Below, piece after piece: positions 22,613-34,930 of a stretch of 64,000 nucleotides of DNA (position 1 is the first letter of the stretch; each line of letters opens with the position of its first letter). The translations under genes and the position numbers were made by a program. Source of the DNA: Dipteris shenzhenensis. Taxonomy: Eukaryota > Polypodiophyta > Polypodiopsida > Gleicheniales. Location: the NCBI GenBank assembly GCA_047967505.1, contig CM106539.1; one strand, written 5' to 3'. A model generated the notes under the pieces. That model had not been told where the DNA came from and searched no databases. It was given only the letters and a program-made list of their open reading frames with translations.

Positions 22613-23063
22613 TAGAGAGAGAGGGGGAGGTAGAGAGAGCATGGAGAGAGAGAGAGAGAGAGAAAACAAATACAAAACATATTTGCATTTACTTTTTTTA
22701 AGGCTTTTTCCTATTAAGTCTTGCAAAGCATGCCACGTGGGAGGAGGACACTGGGTACAGAGGGATCCCACTCCTCTGCCCTATGGCCTCTCTCCCCCCA
22801 AAAGGGCTGGCAGCGATTAAGGAGAGGGGGCTACATCCTTCAATATATGCAAGGGGTCTAATCCTTTCTAGACAACTCCCATTAGGCATCTGACTACCAT
22901 CTTGCCTATTGCTTAAAGTTCCCTCCATTGGTTACATCTTCCTTGCCAAATTGTATAGTTATTGCCCAAATACGGTCAATGCAATCATCCCAAATTTTGC
23001 CAGCATTCATAAGACATTTCTTGCCCTATAGCCAGGCATGACTTTACATTTTTCCTAAGACTT

Positions 23064-23106
<43 letters not shown>

Positions 23107-23151
23107 GCATGTGCCCGCACACACACACACAAAAAGAGAGAGGGGGGAGGG

Positions 23152-23182
<31 letters not shown>

Positions 23183-23568
23183 ACAAATACGAAACATATT
23201 TGCATCTATTTTTTTTGTGGCTTTTTCATGTTAAGTCTCATAGAGCATGCCATGTGGTAGGAGGACACTGGGTACAGAGGGATCCCACTCCTCTGCCCTA
23301 TAGCCTCTCTCCTCCCAAAAGGGTTGGCAAGGATTAAGGAGAGGGGGCTACATCCTTCAATATAATCCTTTCTACATTACTTATGGGATTGGACTCCCAC
23401 AATTCCACCTATTAGCCAATGCCACAAGGCCCCAATATCTTCATATTAATCAAGCCACACAAGTGGGTGCCAAGCGTGATTGGCCCATATCCAACATTTC
23501 CATGCTAGTTTCAGAATGTATGTTGCTTCACTTCGCATTCTTCCATCTGAATGCACATCCTTCTCATT
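21490..23568. repeat. Composite GA-module array, third block
   Basis: GA tracts at 21706-22023, 22424-22668 and 23065-23183 are framed by beta left halves (about 21590, 22290, 22930) and right halves (about 22024, 22669, 23184). A truncated alpha (23370-23568) is cut by O-fucosyltransferase copy C. Unit spacing is about 600-700 bp. Confidence 0.85.
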
Positions 23569-23835
23569 GACCTCCTTATTTAATCTGATTTAAGACATCA
23601 TCTCACCCCTCAAGGCTTCTCCTTCCCTCGAATGGGAGGATGCGTTCCAAAGATAAAGCAAGCCTTCAGCTTGTTGCTTAAGTAATGCGAGGGATTGCTA
23701 CTCCGTGGCCTTCATTTCTGTTTGCTTCAAACTGGGAGCTACAAATTTGAACCATCCTAGTGAATCTAAAGTTACGTATATGATAAACAAACCGAGCAGC
23801 AAGACAAGAAGGAAAAGCAAGTGGCACTTCTCCAT
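23569..23835 (-). pseudogene. O-fucosyltransferase first exon, copy C (5' end only)
   Basis: Only about 90 codons from the start (ATG at 23835) remain, up to the equivalent of NKEVQ, where module alpha DNA begins. Where copy A reads GCGGAGCAGCGA, copy C reads ACGGAGTAGCAA: CAG has become TAG, and CGA has become CAA. The signal-anchor part is still recognisable. Non-functional. Confidence 0.88.
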
Positions 23836-24952
23836 GGATATCAGAGACCTTCGAGCTCACAATGCTCTCACACTGACTGGGATTTTACCATTCTTGAGGT
23901 AGTCCTTCTTTACTCATCAATGAGTGTAAAATTTTACCGATAAAAATGTGTTGTTGATCGCATTGAGTCTTTAATCTTGGATTAGGTGATATTATTAGTG
24001 CATCAGATTTCTAAAACATACATCTCTTATCCGTTCTCTCTTATATTCCTTAAGGCAGTTAATCCCAGACCTGGATTTGGAGGTCTTTGGAGGAAATATA
24101 GAGGTTCGGGGGAGCTCCATGGAGGTTCGAGGCAAGAGGGAGGTTCGAGAGAGAAGGAGAATGCTGGAGCAGACCACATGGAGATAGCAAATTGCAAGGG
24201 CAGGGGGTGTAGAGGGGCAGACTGCAAGAGGCAAAATGTGGAGGAGGGAGGGTCATCCATGGAGTCGCCACATGGCATCGCGAGTAGGACAAAGCACGAA
24301 GGTGTGCTGGTAGCTAGAGGAGATGTGCATACTTTGATGACGTGGCGAAGCCAGAGTCCAAAGTGGCAACAGGATGGTGATGTGGCCTATTAGTGGACAT
24401 ACTATTGCACGGCTAGTAGTGCCACATGGCACAAGACTCAGGATGCAATAACCACACGTCGTCGACAGACGGGATCAAAGGACTCACACATCAGTTAGCC
24501 ACGCAGAACCACGTTGGCTTGTGACACGATGAAGACAGGCAAGGGGTGAAAGAGAGCACTACTGACAGCGTGCGAGTCTCGAGTCTCATTGCCACATGGC
24601 GACATGCACGGGAGTTAGTGCCTATAGCACAAACTACGTGGTGACATAGTCTGCGCAGTCTGCAGAGTCTAGTGTAGAGTGTACAGTGTAGTAGAGTCCA
24701 TGCAGAATAGACTACCATAGGATGACACGTGGCTCTGCAAGGTGCAGACTCCAGTGGTGGCAGTTGGCACACGAGCCTAGGCATGCCACATGGATAAATG
24801 CTCGACATAGAGAGGCATTGAATGGCATGATGGGAGTTTTAGAGGTGTGGGGCCAACACACAACAATGGCCACATCATAGACACGGTCAACTACGTGACA
24901 GACAGGGTGAGCTGGACAGAGGGATACAGTCACCCAAAGCCAAAGAAGAGAA

Positions 24953-24987
<35 letters not shown>

Positions 24988-24990
24988 AGG
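23836..24990. repeat. Module P, copy 3
   Basis: Third copy of the region upstream of the O-fucosyltransferase exon, closest in layout to copy 2 (single 37-bp unit, no palindrome). It ends in (GA)n near 24990 and is followed by the usual AT-rich spacer. Confidence 0.85.
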
Positions 24991-25372
<382 letters not shown>

Positions 25373-25459
25373 GAGAGAACAATACTTGAAAATTACCCAC
25401 CACTTTTGTTAACAAGCCACTAGATTATACAAACAATACCCTAATTTCCACTTTGCCAC

Positions 25460-26090
25460 AGGGGACAAGTTGAAGGCTATGTTCCCGAAGAGGTTTCAGC
25501 ACAGATTCAGCAAGGAAGACGTATTGCTGAAGCTCAATTTCCTCAATCAATGAAGGGCAAATCAATGCATAATTTTTTAATGCAAATGAGGGTGCTAACC
25601 AATCAGCTCAACAACGTGCAAGACAAACTAATATTGCGGTCTTGGATGATGAGTAGTCTCACTCTAGGAGTGGAGTTGCACAACATGGAGATTACATACC
25701 TAACAAGGATGTATGATGAATTGTTTAACATAGTCATTTCATTAGAAAAGGGGAACAAAGAGCCTCAAAAGAAAAGAAGGTGTTGACAATGATGAAGACA
25801 AAGAAGAAGTGATAGCAAAATAAAAGAGGAGTTTAAGAAGCTTATGAGGTCCCCCAAAAAAGGGAGAGACTTGGTGCCACACTTGTAAGATAAGTGGTCA
25901 CAGGGTGAATGAGTGATAGTTGGGCAAGTATTGCAACATATGAAACTATCTGGTCCACACAACTGAAGACTACTGGTCCAATAAGTACAAACAAACAATG
26001 GAAGTCCATCAAGTGGAGCAAGAGACAAAAAAATCTACCAAGGCAAAAGACCAAAGAGCAACTGCATGACTTCTTCTTATAAGGGAAAAA
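25460..26090 (+). pseudogene. Retrotransposon gag-like relic
   Basis: The segment KAMFPKRFQHRFSKEDVLLK and a 78-codon frame (25550-25786) opening MKGKSMHNFLMQMRVLTNQL resemble LTR-retroelement gag. A degenerate zinc knuckle follows (CHTCKISGHRVNE, about 25876-25915), whose last Cys position is a TGA stop. The family cannot be decided. Confidence 0.5.
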
Positions 26091-27099
26091 AGTGTACCTG
26101 AAAGAGTGAATGTTGTTTGTGGAAAAGGCAACTCATGACCAAGACAACTACATGTCCCAAGCAGACGTGGTGATAATGGAGTAGATTTGATGGTGGTTAG
26201 AAGATCACAAGGACTATACCAAATCAAACCAAAGATGCCAAGAGAGCAACAACTTTTCTAGAAGGAAGAAAAGAAGATGAAAATGAAGATTAGCCATGAG
26301 CTAGAACAAAGAGAACCACTCATTGAATTGAGAGAATTATCTGGTCGACAACAAAGAAGGATTGACCAATGAATTAGAATGAATGAACAAATGAAGGCAA
26401 TCCTCCCAAGAATGAAGACAAAGATGAGTGAACATGGGAGTAGACACACATCAACTCAACCTAGGAGAAGTTTTTTGAGTTGAATGTGATGATTTGGATC
26501 AATAACTTGCTCCTTGTCTTGAAGCCACACCCCTTGCATTGATAATCAAAGTGACCGAGACATTGACCTAGAACAAAGAGGTATTCATGATCGATGTCAA
26601 AGTCCAAAACCACATCGGGCTCACTTCAGATGGTGGATCATAGGCTGATGATGCCTATCATGGGCATGCAAAAAATATCTGCATCAAAATCAGTGGAACA
26701 TACTTCACTTGTTGTGGACCAGATGGAGAGCAAATGTGAGTACCCAATGCTATTGGGATGACCATGACTAAAGGATATCAGGGTGCTTCACGATTGAGGA
26801 GGAGAGACCTTCACACTAGACCAAGAAGGTAAAGACATGTGAATAACATTGGGTACAAGCACAATTAATAAATATTGCAATCTTGAATAAGTGGAGGGTG
26901 CTTCACGATTGGGGAGGAGAGACCTTTACAATAGCCCAAGAAGGTAAAGACATTTGAATACCGTTGGGTACAAGACGTGAATACCATTGGGTACAAGCAC
27001 GATTAACACCGAATCCCTCTCATTCCAGATGCAAGGCCCATTTGGCAACAGGGATACCAAATGAACACCAATTATGCCAACTTTTTGCACAAAAGAGCA
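26091..27099. repeat. Decayed retroelement DNA with a 105-bp tandem duplication
   Basis: No protein is recognisable. Around 26788 and 26893 the sequence GGGTGCTTCACGATTG, a GGAGGAGAGACCTT block and CCAAGAAGGTAAAGACAT repeat at about 105-bp spacing. The sentence ATTGGGTACAAGCAC-ATTAA occurs twice, and ATTGGGTACAAG a third time in between. Confidence 0.55.
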
Positions 27100-27119
27100 A
27101 CCATCATGGAAAAAGTCCA

Positions 27120-27565
27120 TCAAGGGGTTGATGCTGGAAACTTCTCCACCACAGTTATAGTTTGGAAGATCCTAAGGGTCATTGTTTGCTTGAGTGTAGG
27201 GAAACTCTTTTTTGTTGTTAGGGAGATCTTGAACTTTTTCTTCCCTTTTCTGATGGTAATCCTCTCAGCTCCCCAATCTTGCTTTACTTTTGCAGCAGCT
27301 CGTAGCCAAGGTCTGCCTAAGAGCATGGAGTAGGAACTGTCTCTTTCCTCCATGCGGAGTACAACAAATGTCACAATGAAACTTAATCCCCATATTCTGA
27401 TTTCTTGACCTCTGAGAATTCCATGTGGTTGTATCCTTCTCGGGTCAGCCATTCTTACTTGGAAGGGTGCTATAGCTAATTCATTAGAGCAAGATTTATT
27501 GAATAATTCTTCAAATACTATCTTTACTCCAGATTTGCCATCAATATAAGTACATCAGGGATTCT
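27120..27565 (-). pseudogene. Gypsy retropepsin-like protease
   Basis: The frame opens near 27560 with TYIDGKSGVKIVFEEL, where DGKSG occupies the active-site position (other plant Gypsy elements have DGGSG). It continues through FQVRMADPRRIQPHGIL to SSYSMLLGRPWLRAA and KVKQDWGAERITIRKGKKKF. The frame ends near 27120 without a reverse transcriptase. An extra Ala codon sits in the otherwise conserved WLRAAK. Confidence 0.75.
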
Positions 27566-28434
27566 TTGCCTTTTGTACTCCACATCAACTGTTGGTACTT
27601 GATAATCCACTTCTTCCATAGTTGAGGTGTAGATTGTTGTAGCTTCTTCTTCATCCTTTTCGAGTATGTCATTAGGTGCCTTCGGTAGGTTTTCTTGTAA
27701 GCCTTGAAATAATTGTTCTTTGAATGTCGGGATGAGATTTGTCCAAGGTAATTTGTACCTTTGAGTGTAGTAGTTCTTTGAAGAAAGCATCAAGCCAACC
27801 ATGACCTTTTGCATTGTGAGCATTGTCTTCTTTCAAGACCACTCTCTTCGTTGTAAATCATTGTTTGGTTTAGTTCCTACAGGAATCCAAATCTTTTCTT
27901 TAGGGACATCTATTTTAGTTGGTTGACTATACATTTCTTATTTTGGCTTAGTTGAATTCTCTGTTGTGCTCCTATGGCTTGGCATATTTGTATCTCTATC
28001 ATCTTTTGCATGAATGGGATTCTCATTGATTCTTTGCAAAACTATTGGCAGCTTGAAGTCGGGCAACTATATTTTTAGTATCAGATCTGCTATTGCCTTC
28101 CCCTTTTTGTGTATCTCAACTTCCCTTGTGTCCTTTGCTTCATTGATTTGCAAAATTTGTTCTAAGGCTTTGTTTCTACCCCCTTCTTGTTCAGCCCAAT
28201 CAATTGGCTTAAGGGTATTCTTGGGAGATTTTCCCAAGCTGAGTGTTTACTTTCCCTTTGATCTTGTTACTGCCATTGTGTCCACTCTGTGTTAGCTTTA
28301 TTAGTCTCCTTGTTTGTCTTGACTATTGTGCCTTCACCTTCCTCTTCAGGGAATGAGTTGTCTTGTTTGGTGGTATTGATTCTTGTGACAGTTCGATTAG
28401 TAACGTGATGCTTAGTCTCTTTCAATTCTTCAAT

Positions 28435-28528
28435 GCTCATTAGGAACACCATATTAACTCCTACTAGTGGTTGTGCTTGGGGCTCATTAGGAACACCATA
28501 TTGACTCTTACTAGTGGTTGTGCTTGGG
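28435..28528. repeat. 47-bp tandem duplication inside the gag relic
   Basis: GCTCATTAGGAACACCATAT plus 27 further bases occur twice (starts 28435 and 28482). The unit is not a multiple of three, so it shifts the frame. Confidence 0.9.
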
Positions 28529-28539
28529 GATTTGGGTTC

Positions 28540-29725
28540 CCTCTGGCATTGGAGTGCCTCTTCCCAATGACCAAAATCAAGTATAAAACAAAAAATGATC
28601 GTACTTGGAACGAGCCTAGAACCACCATATGTGTTTCTCTGACTGCACACTAAAATACTTCGAACTCGCTTCATTCAATGATCCTTGTGCTTACACCGTA
28701 GTTCACATTGTGGACCTTGCCTATGACCATCCACCCCACAATAATTACAAGCTTGATTCATGTTGGGTCTTTACTGAGCTACCCAATTCTAGTTGTTTGG
28801 CCTTCTTGGTGCAAAGTTATTGAACCTTTGTTGCATTTGTCCTCCCATTCCAATCTGATTAACTGCAGGTGGTGGGATCACATTGTTTGCTACTTGAATA
28901 TGATGGGGTACCCTCCTCTGAAGTTTGGGTTGTACCAACACTTGTCTTTGTCATGATTGTCATTGCCACAGTATTCACAAGAAATCTTCTCTCAATTTGG
29001 TGACAACCTCAAGTTTTAAAATTGCTCCTTGATCATTTGCTCCAATCCAGAGTCTCCTTTTTAGCTCTTATCCTCTTTCTTTTTTATATTTGCCTTCTCC
29101 TTGGTCTTTGACTTCTTGTCTTTTTTCTTCTTTTGCTTTTGCTAGATTCCTCATCATCGGAGTCTTTATCAGAGCTATCTCATTCTGAATCTTCACTGTC
29201 CTCATCCTTTGCATCGGAATCAGTTTTCATGTCTGAATTTGTGTCAGAGTCATGGGCTTTTTTCTTCTTTCCTTTCTTTGATCTTTTGTTAGATCCACAT
29301 CTTCTCTCAGCTCTTTGGGCTGCTTCCACCAAGTTGTTGAAGTCATTTGCTTCTGCCAACTGGTCTTGTGCTGCTATGGCTATCTTTAAATGCTTCTTCA
29401 GTCCTTTGCAAAAGTAGTCACCAAGTTGCTCTTGGGCAGGCCTTTGTGGGGCAGCTAGCCTCTAGTTCAAAATTTTAAACTTTTCTGCATAGTCCTCCAC
29501 TGATAGGTCTTTTTGCTTCATATTTCAAAGCTTCTTAAGCACTGCTTCTAGAGTATTTTCTTTTTTGAATCGACTCAAAAATGAATTCTTCAAAGTATCA
29601 TAATCTGCAAAATGAACAAGACCATATTGCATAAAGCAATTCACTGCCTTACCTTCAAATGTAGCTACAAATTGTTCCTTCTTCATTGCATTAGGTAGTG
29701 CCCCTAATCCACTAGCATCCAACGG
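28540..29725 (-). pseudogene. Gypsy gag core and zinc knuckles
   Basis: A 65-codon open piece (29525-29722) contains FEGKAVNCFMQYG and FLSRFKKENTLEAVLKK, typical of Retrotrans_gag. An acidic Ser/Asp-rich linker follows (about 29130-29290). Next come two clear zinc knuckles, CEYCGNDNHDKDKC (about 28940-28985) and CNYCGVDGHRQGPQC (about 28690-28735). A third, CFILDFGHWEEALQC (about 28550-28595), has lost its second Cys. The gag probably bound element RNA; this copy is broken by stops and frame changes. Confidence 0.72.
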
Positions 29726-30560
29726 CTGCCCGACATGGCTATTTGGGTCTAGTCCTCTCTTCCCATTGAATTTTGCTACTTTAACTAGTGGGTTCTACAT
29801 CCTGATAGGTTGTGGAATAGGTACTTGGCTTTTTTATTTGGGTGGCAAGATATTGAAATTTAGCTGTCTTTGAGCAATGATGTATATGCTTGTAGTTGAG
29901 TGTGTACTGAGTAGTTCATAAGAAAGTTTCAATAGGTGTTGAGGCATTCAACACTCCAATTTTGTTGGTTGCTTCTTGGATTTTAAAGCTATGAACTGAG
30001 TTTGTTGATGAACTTTCTCCACTCAGAATGTAGTTAGGATCCTCAAAGACTCTATCAGCATCTAGATCTATTTGAATTTCAACTTTAGCTCTTACTCTAG
30101 TTCTTGTAAAGTATAGTGAGCCAACTTGGTTTGGTCATGGTGGGTACTTAGTTTCTTTTGACATTTGCTGAGAGTAACTCCAAGGAATAGATTAACTGTG
30201 TCGGAATGTTCTTCACTTGAGTCTGCAGCATAGATGTCAATGCGGCTTGCAAAAGTAGCAAATTTGCTAGTAAAGTTGACATCTTTGTCCACCAGTGTTC
30301 GGTGAAGTTGTCGTCTCAATCTTCTTGAGAGCTTCTTTTGTTGTTGGCTTGAACTACTACTGAGTTGGACATTCTTCTTCCCTATTTTTGGCTTGTTTCT
30401 TGAGGTAGTGGCATAAGATACTCCTTAGCACCTTTGCAGCTCTTTCGGCTTGTCTATTATGCATTGGGTACTTTGTCCCAACATTCTCAAGCTTCAGTCT
30501 TGCTTTTTTTTTAATGTCTTTACTTCTTTTGTCATGATCTTGCTTTTTCATGGATTGATC

Positions 30561-33435
30561 CCCTTAGGAGACGATTGTTAGAGCGTGGTTCGATTCTTTC
30601 ATGATCCTCAGGATAGGTTCAGTTGGCGTGATCTTCTTGTAATGTTTGGTCGTTTGTTGGGATGGGTGGACTCTTGTTCAATGAATAGTTTCTTCTTTGT
30701 TGTTGAAGATGTCTCGTTGTCATTATAGCCGTTAAATTGCTCCACATTCGTGTTTTCTTGTTTTGCCATCTTGAGCTTGTCAGTGGTGGCCTTTGTTATC
30801 TTTGTATTGGTGACATTTTACTTTGATGCATTGTGTTGGTCTTTGCAGTGAAAAGGCATTGTATGGTGTCTTGTCACCTTCTAGCCTCAGTGTATTGTCT
30901 TTCTGAGCTCGAACATGTAGTAGGATCACCAAATGTGTTCTTGGTATGCGTAATGCAGAACAATTAGTAATATCATGTACAGAAATCCATAAGATTCTAA
31001 GAACTAAAAATGCAGTCAGAACAAAATCGAAAAAAGAAATGGCAAGGAAAGAACAACTGTAAACATAATTCTCAAAGTTGAAAAGTACAGCTACTACTGT
31101 ATACAAAAGTCTCCATTCAGCATATATCACTACCTGCGCAAGGGCATTTAACTATTGCAAAAAGTTTTATAACTCAATAATCCCATAGACTTTGAATAAC
31201 ATAGGCTACAAGCATAGGCCATAAATTATGTATTAATTAGAGACCAGTTCCAAAAGCATACGGGATAGTGCAAATTGTAGTCATGTCAAATAATTTTTTT
31301 CAATATTCTAGTCTACAAGGTTCTCACCCAAGAGCCACTCCTTTGTGTGCATATATGTGGGTGAGTTTGTGGGTGTAAAGAGGTTGTAAGTATGTGCGAT
31401 TGTATGTGCATGTGTGTGTATCTGTGTGTATGATAAAAAGAGGGGGTTTATAGTATCCAACTTTTAGGAATGGATAAAAGAGCAGGGGGTAATATAGTAC
31501 CCAATACAAAAAGGGCGTGTATGATAGAGGAAAGGACTGCCTAAGTTGGGGGAGGGGAGGGGGGGTGTTCTATAAATCATAAGAGTAAAAAAAGGGGTGA
31601 AAAAGAGTGTGTGTGTGTGTGGGGGGGGTTGTTTGTAAATCTCATAAGGGAAGAGAGTGTGTGTCTATGTGGCCCACCCCAACCCACAAGGTTAGACCAC
31701 ATAGTGGGGATCACCATATGGAACTTACTCCCCACCTAATAGTGCAATAATTGACATAAACCAAGAAAAATATAAGTGACATCGAAGTGTTTAGACAAGT
31801 GTTAGAATAAGTGTTTGTATAAGTGTCCACAATGGTTTAAAGAGAGGGGAAGAAACTTTAGACTAAACACTCACCCATTTTTACTGGAGAAGGAATCCAT
31901 CAGTTTTACAAGACAACTTCAATAATTAGTATACAAAAGTAAGGGAATCACAAATGACTTATCCATACTAAATAATTATCCAATGAGTACAAATTAATTC
32001 TATGGTACTAATCTGACCAAGGGCTAGTTGGGAAATAGATGTATGTGTTTAGATTTAATAGTCCCATCAATAAATAAACCACAACTAATTCCATCATTTG
32101 GATAAAAAAGTTACATGTGAGATGAGGACAAATATATTTGAGGCAACTACATTGAATATTTTAACAAAATTGTAACAAATTGAGAGTTTCTCTTAGTATA
32201 GAGTTTACTGAAAATTTTGTATTATTCCACAAGATTGGTAAAAACATGTTGAATCCATTAGGTATTCTAGGTTCCAAGGTCAAGGTTCACTTACCTATCA
32301 CCATCCAAATAAACCATATGTTAGAATGATATACCTTGATTTGGGTAGGAAGGTAATGCATGTGCCCCTTGGCTTGTTATTTCTTTACCTAGGAACAATG
32401 ACAACCTTCTAGATTCTATCATATAAAAAGTGACTTTGCATTAAATATAAAATCAAACTAAGGGATGCATGATCCATCCTTTTATGTGAAAAATTTCCAA
32501 GGGACGATCCAACTCTTTATATGAAAAATTCCCAAGGGGGTTAGTCCACACCCTTGTGAGAAAGACTCTTCTCTCTCTTTTTGTATTACCAATTAAATTA
32601 ATTAAGAATGGGGGTAATCCACACCCACGAACAAGATAAATAAATTGAATAGGGTAAAAGAATAAATGTTAGAGTAAAAATTTTAAATAAGGTGTTAGAA
32701 TACATAAAAACCTATGTCTACTTTTGAAATTTGGGTGACAAAAGGGAGATAATTCAATACTTTTAGAAAAAGTAATATTAAAAAGTTAGAAAGAATACAT
32801 ACATTGTAACCACAAAAGGATTGAGAAGAGAATTAAATAAATGAGAGAAAAAGACAAATTTAGGAATTAAATACGGACTATATTTTGAGAGGATAGCGAG
32901 TAAGAGACAAGAGAGAGAGAGAGGAGGGACTTTAGTTTTAAAAAAGTACTACAATAAAATATAGGCAAAGCAATCAAGTAAAATATTTAAAATTGCATTA
33001 AAAAATATGTATATAAATAACACCAAATATATATATACATATATATAGGGTAGGAAGTGTGTGTGTGTTCAAATTTAATACTCCCATCAAAATAGAACCA
33101 TATAGTTAATCCATCATTAGGATTAAGTGAAAAAAAGCACCTAAAATTGATAAAATAGAAATCAGACCTTTATATGCAAAGAATCGAATGAAATAGTATT
33201 TAACCAGGGGATTATTTCAGGCAAAACCTCAGATGTGGGATAACAAACCGGTCGATCTTAACCAAAGTTGGAATACAAAGTTTAAACGCTAAATCTTTCT
33301 GACAATTCAAGATCTGAGGTCGAGGTCGAGGTCAACTTACCTACCCCCATCCAAGAGAAACTAAGTGTTAGAACATCATAGCTTCAATTGGGAAGACATG
33401 TAATGCCTGCTTACCCTGGCTTATTATCGCTTTTA
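30561..33435. other. AT-rich stretch without genes; one diverged direct repeat
   Basis: No coding signal of more than about 115 codons and no recognisable domain. Segments 32035-32420 and 33055-33475 are diverged direct copies: both have TTTAATANTCCCATCAA near their start and GTTAGAA...GGTAATGC near their end. They may be LTRs of an old element or a tandem duplication. Small AT, GT and G runs occur near 31560-31630. Confidence 0.5.
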
Positions 33436-33439
33436 CCAA

Positions 33440-33724
33440 AGAATCAAACTACCATCCAGATTCAAAAGTTGAAGGTGACAAGTGTATGAAGTAATTGGTG
33501 TGACTGAGTAGACATCGGTATGTAGATCCCGTTGCTGGTGTTGTGACAACAGATGGAGTAGAGCTACTGGTGGCTGGATTGGCCAATGGTCTAGGTATAG
33601 ATCCATCGACATACTCCCATTTGTCCTGAAGCACAAGAATGGTCTTCATTCAGTATTTCCCTGTACCGTAATTGGAGTTGTCTAACTTAGCAGATGCCTC
33701 CAGATTGAGGTTGCTAGTTGACAT
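33440..33724 (-). pseudogene. Copia gag N-terminus, truncated
   Basis: It starts MSTSNLNLEASAKLDNSNYG at 33724 and continues, after an in-frame TGA where relatives have an Arg codon, with MKTILVLQDKWEYVDGSIPR. The Trp of the conserved NYxxWKY is Gly here. The frame becomes meaningless at about 33440. Upstream (33725-34000) is its leader. The remaining gag, pol and LTRs are missing. Confidence 0.8.
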
Positions 33725-34006
33725 GGTGCAAACAATGTACTCAAAAAGTGTCCTGGAAAACTCTGTATGAATCAACTGCAAATACACTGAAGATTGTGTG
33801 TGGAAGACTTGACAACACCCCTTTGCATAGTGAAAAGACAAAAGAGCAAAGCTAGACAATGGAATAGGACTAATTGCATTAACAGAAAAGTTTGTACAAG
33901 ATAGTGAATCCCTATTTATAAAAGGAAACCAGCAGTTGCCCATTTTGTAGAAATGACCTTGTGGAAACTGTATAGAAGTTGAGCTTGGATAAGTCCTGGA
34001 AAGCAT

Positions 34007-34918
34007 ATGCCTAAGTCCATTGTGAGTGACCGTGACCCAAGAATGACCAGTCTATTCTGGAGGGCCTTGTTTGACAATTTGGGGACGAAGTTGAATTTCT
34101 TTTCTTCATTTCATCCTCAGACAGACGGTCAGAGCGAGATAGCAAATTCCACAGTATTGGATTTGCTAAAATGTTATGTGGCTAAGCAGAAAACTGAGTG
34201 GGAAAGGTATCTCCCACTAGTGGAGTTTGCATACAACAATACGATGCATAGCTCCACAGGAAAAGCTCCTTTTGAGGTTATATACGGAAAGGTCATTGTA
34301 CCGCCAATCCTTCGAACAAAGGATGAGATTTTTGTAGCTAATGAATATGTCAGAGATCTTGAGACAGCGTTCAGCCAGGTGCAGACAGCAATAGAAAGAT
34401 CTCAGCTGAAGCAAAAGCAAGCTGCAAATAAACACAGAAGGCAATTGGACCTCAAAATTGGAGAGTGGGTACTTCTGAAATTTGAAAAGACAAGACTCTG
34501 CAAGCTGAAGGGTAAGGAAAAGATTTATGTTAAACTATCTCCGAGGTACTATGGACCATTCAAAGTCATAGAGGAGATAAATCCAGTATCCTTCAGATTG
34601 GATTTGCCAGGTCATTGGACTATTCACAATGCATTCCATGTGAGTCTTCTGAAGAAGTACTAGGGACTAGAAGCAACAGAACCAGTTCTAGAGGATCTGC
34701 CAGAGGTGGAAGTGTTAGAGGAGGTTCTCCAACTAGAATAGATTGTGTATCATAGTGTACATAAGGGCCGCCAGGGCAAACAAATGTACAGATACCTTGT
34801 AAAATTCAAAAATTATTCGGCATTGCCTGCCAAGTGGATGGATGAAGACATGTTGTCTGATCATCCAGAGATTTTGGACATCTACAAGCAGGCTTTTCAG
34901 TTGAGGTCAACTGATTAG
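34007..34918 (+). pseudogene. Chromovirus (Ty3/Gypsy) integrase C-terminal part and chromodomain
   Basis: Integrase inserts element cDNA; the chromodomain steers it to modified histones. The 218-codon open part begins inside the catalytic core at [18 protein letters not shown], with the second catalytic Asp in SDRD. It contains [16 protein letters not shown], catalytic Glu included, then the GPY/F module [10 protein letters not shown] and the end [13 protein letters not shown] (34661-34663) follows, but the frame stays open through EVLEEVLQLE, a second TAG (about 34739), and a chromodomain core YRYLVKFKNYSALPAKWMDE, to the natural stop at 34916. Both TAGs are single-base changes from CAG. The N-terminal half of pol is missing; the left edge abuts the opposite-strand Copia relic. 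Confidence 0.9.
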
Positions 34919-34930
34919 AAGCCGAGGAGA

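Larger units (their letters stand above)
27100..30560 (-). mobile_element. Ty3/Gypsy-type element relic, gag to protease
   Basis: Read on the minus strand from 30560 down, the order is a gag core, an acidic Ser/Asp-rich linker, zinc knuckles and retropepsin. The copy stops near 27100 before any reverse transcriptase. No LTR could be delimited. The reading frame is broken many times. The GRPWLRAA signature places it among plant Gypsy-type elements. Confidence 0.75.

Noticed and set aside
10723-22928. A minus-strand frame opening MEETLSNSQDGSQMPNGS that recurs in several beta modules
   Set aside because: Its recurrence follows from DNA duplication. Other module copies have stops or indels in it, and its end runs into the GA tract.
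10429-23183. Long open frames of Arg-Glu-Arg-Glu or Ser-Leu-Ser-Leu repeats on both strands
   Set aside because: They are translations of (GA)n and (CT)n microsatellites, which contain no stop in any frame. Lengths vary with the tract and no non-repetitive domain is conserved.
10429-23568. Regularly spaced repeats suggestive of a CRISPR-like array
   Set aside because: Units are 600-700 bp, spacers are microsatellites, and the context is plant nuclear DNA.
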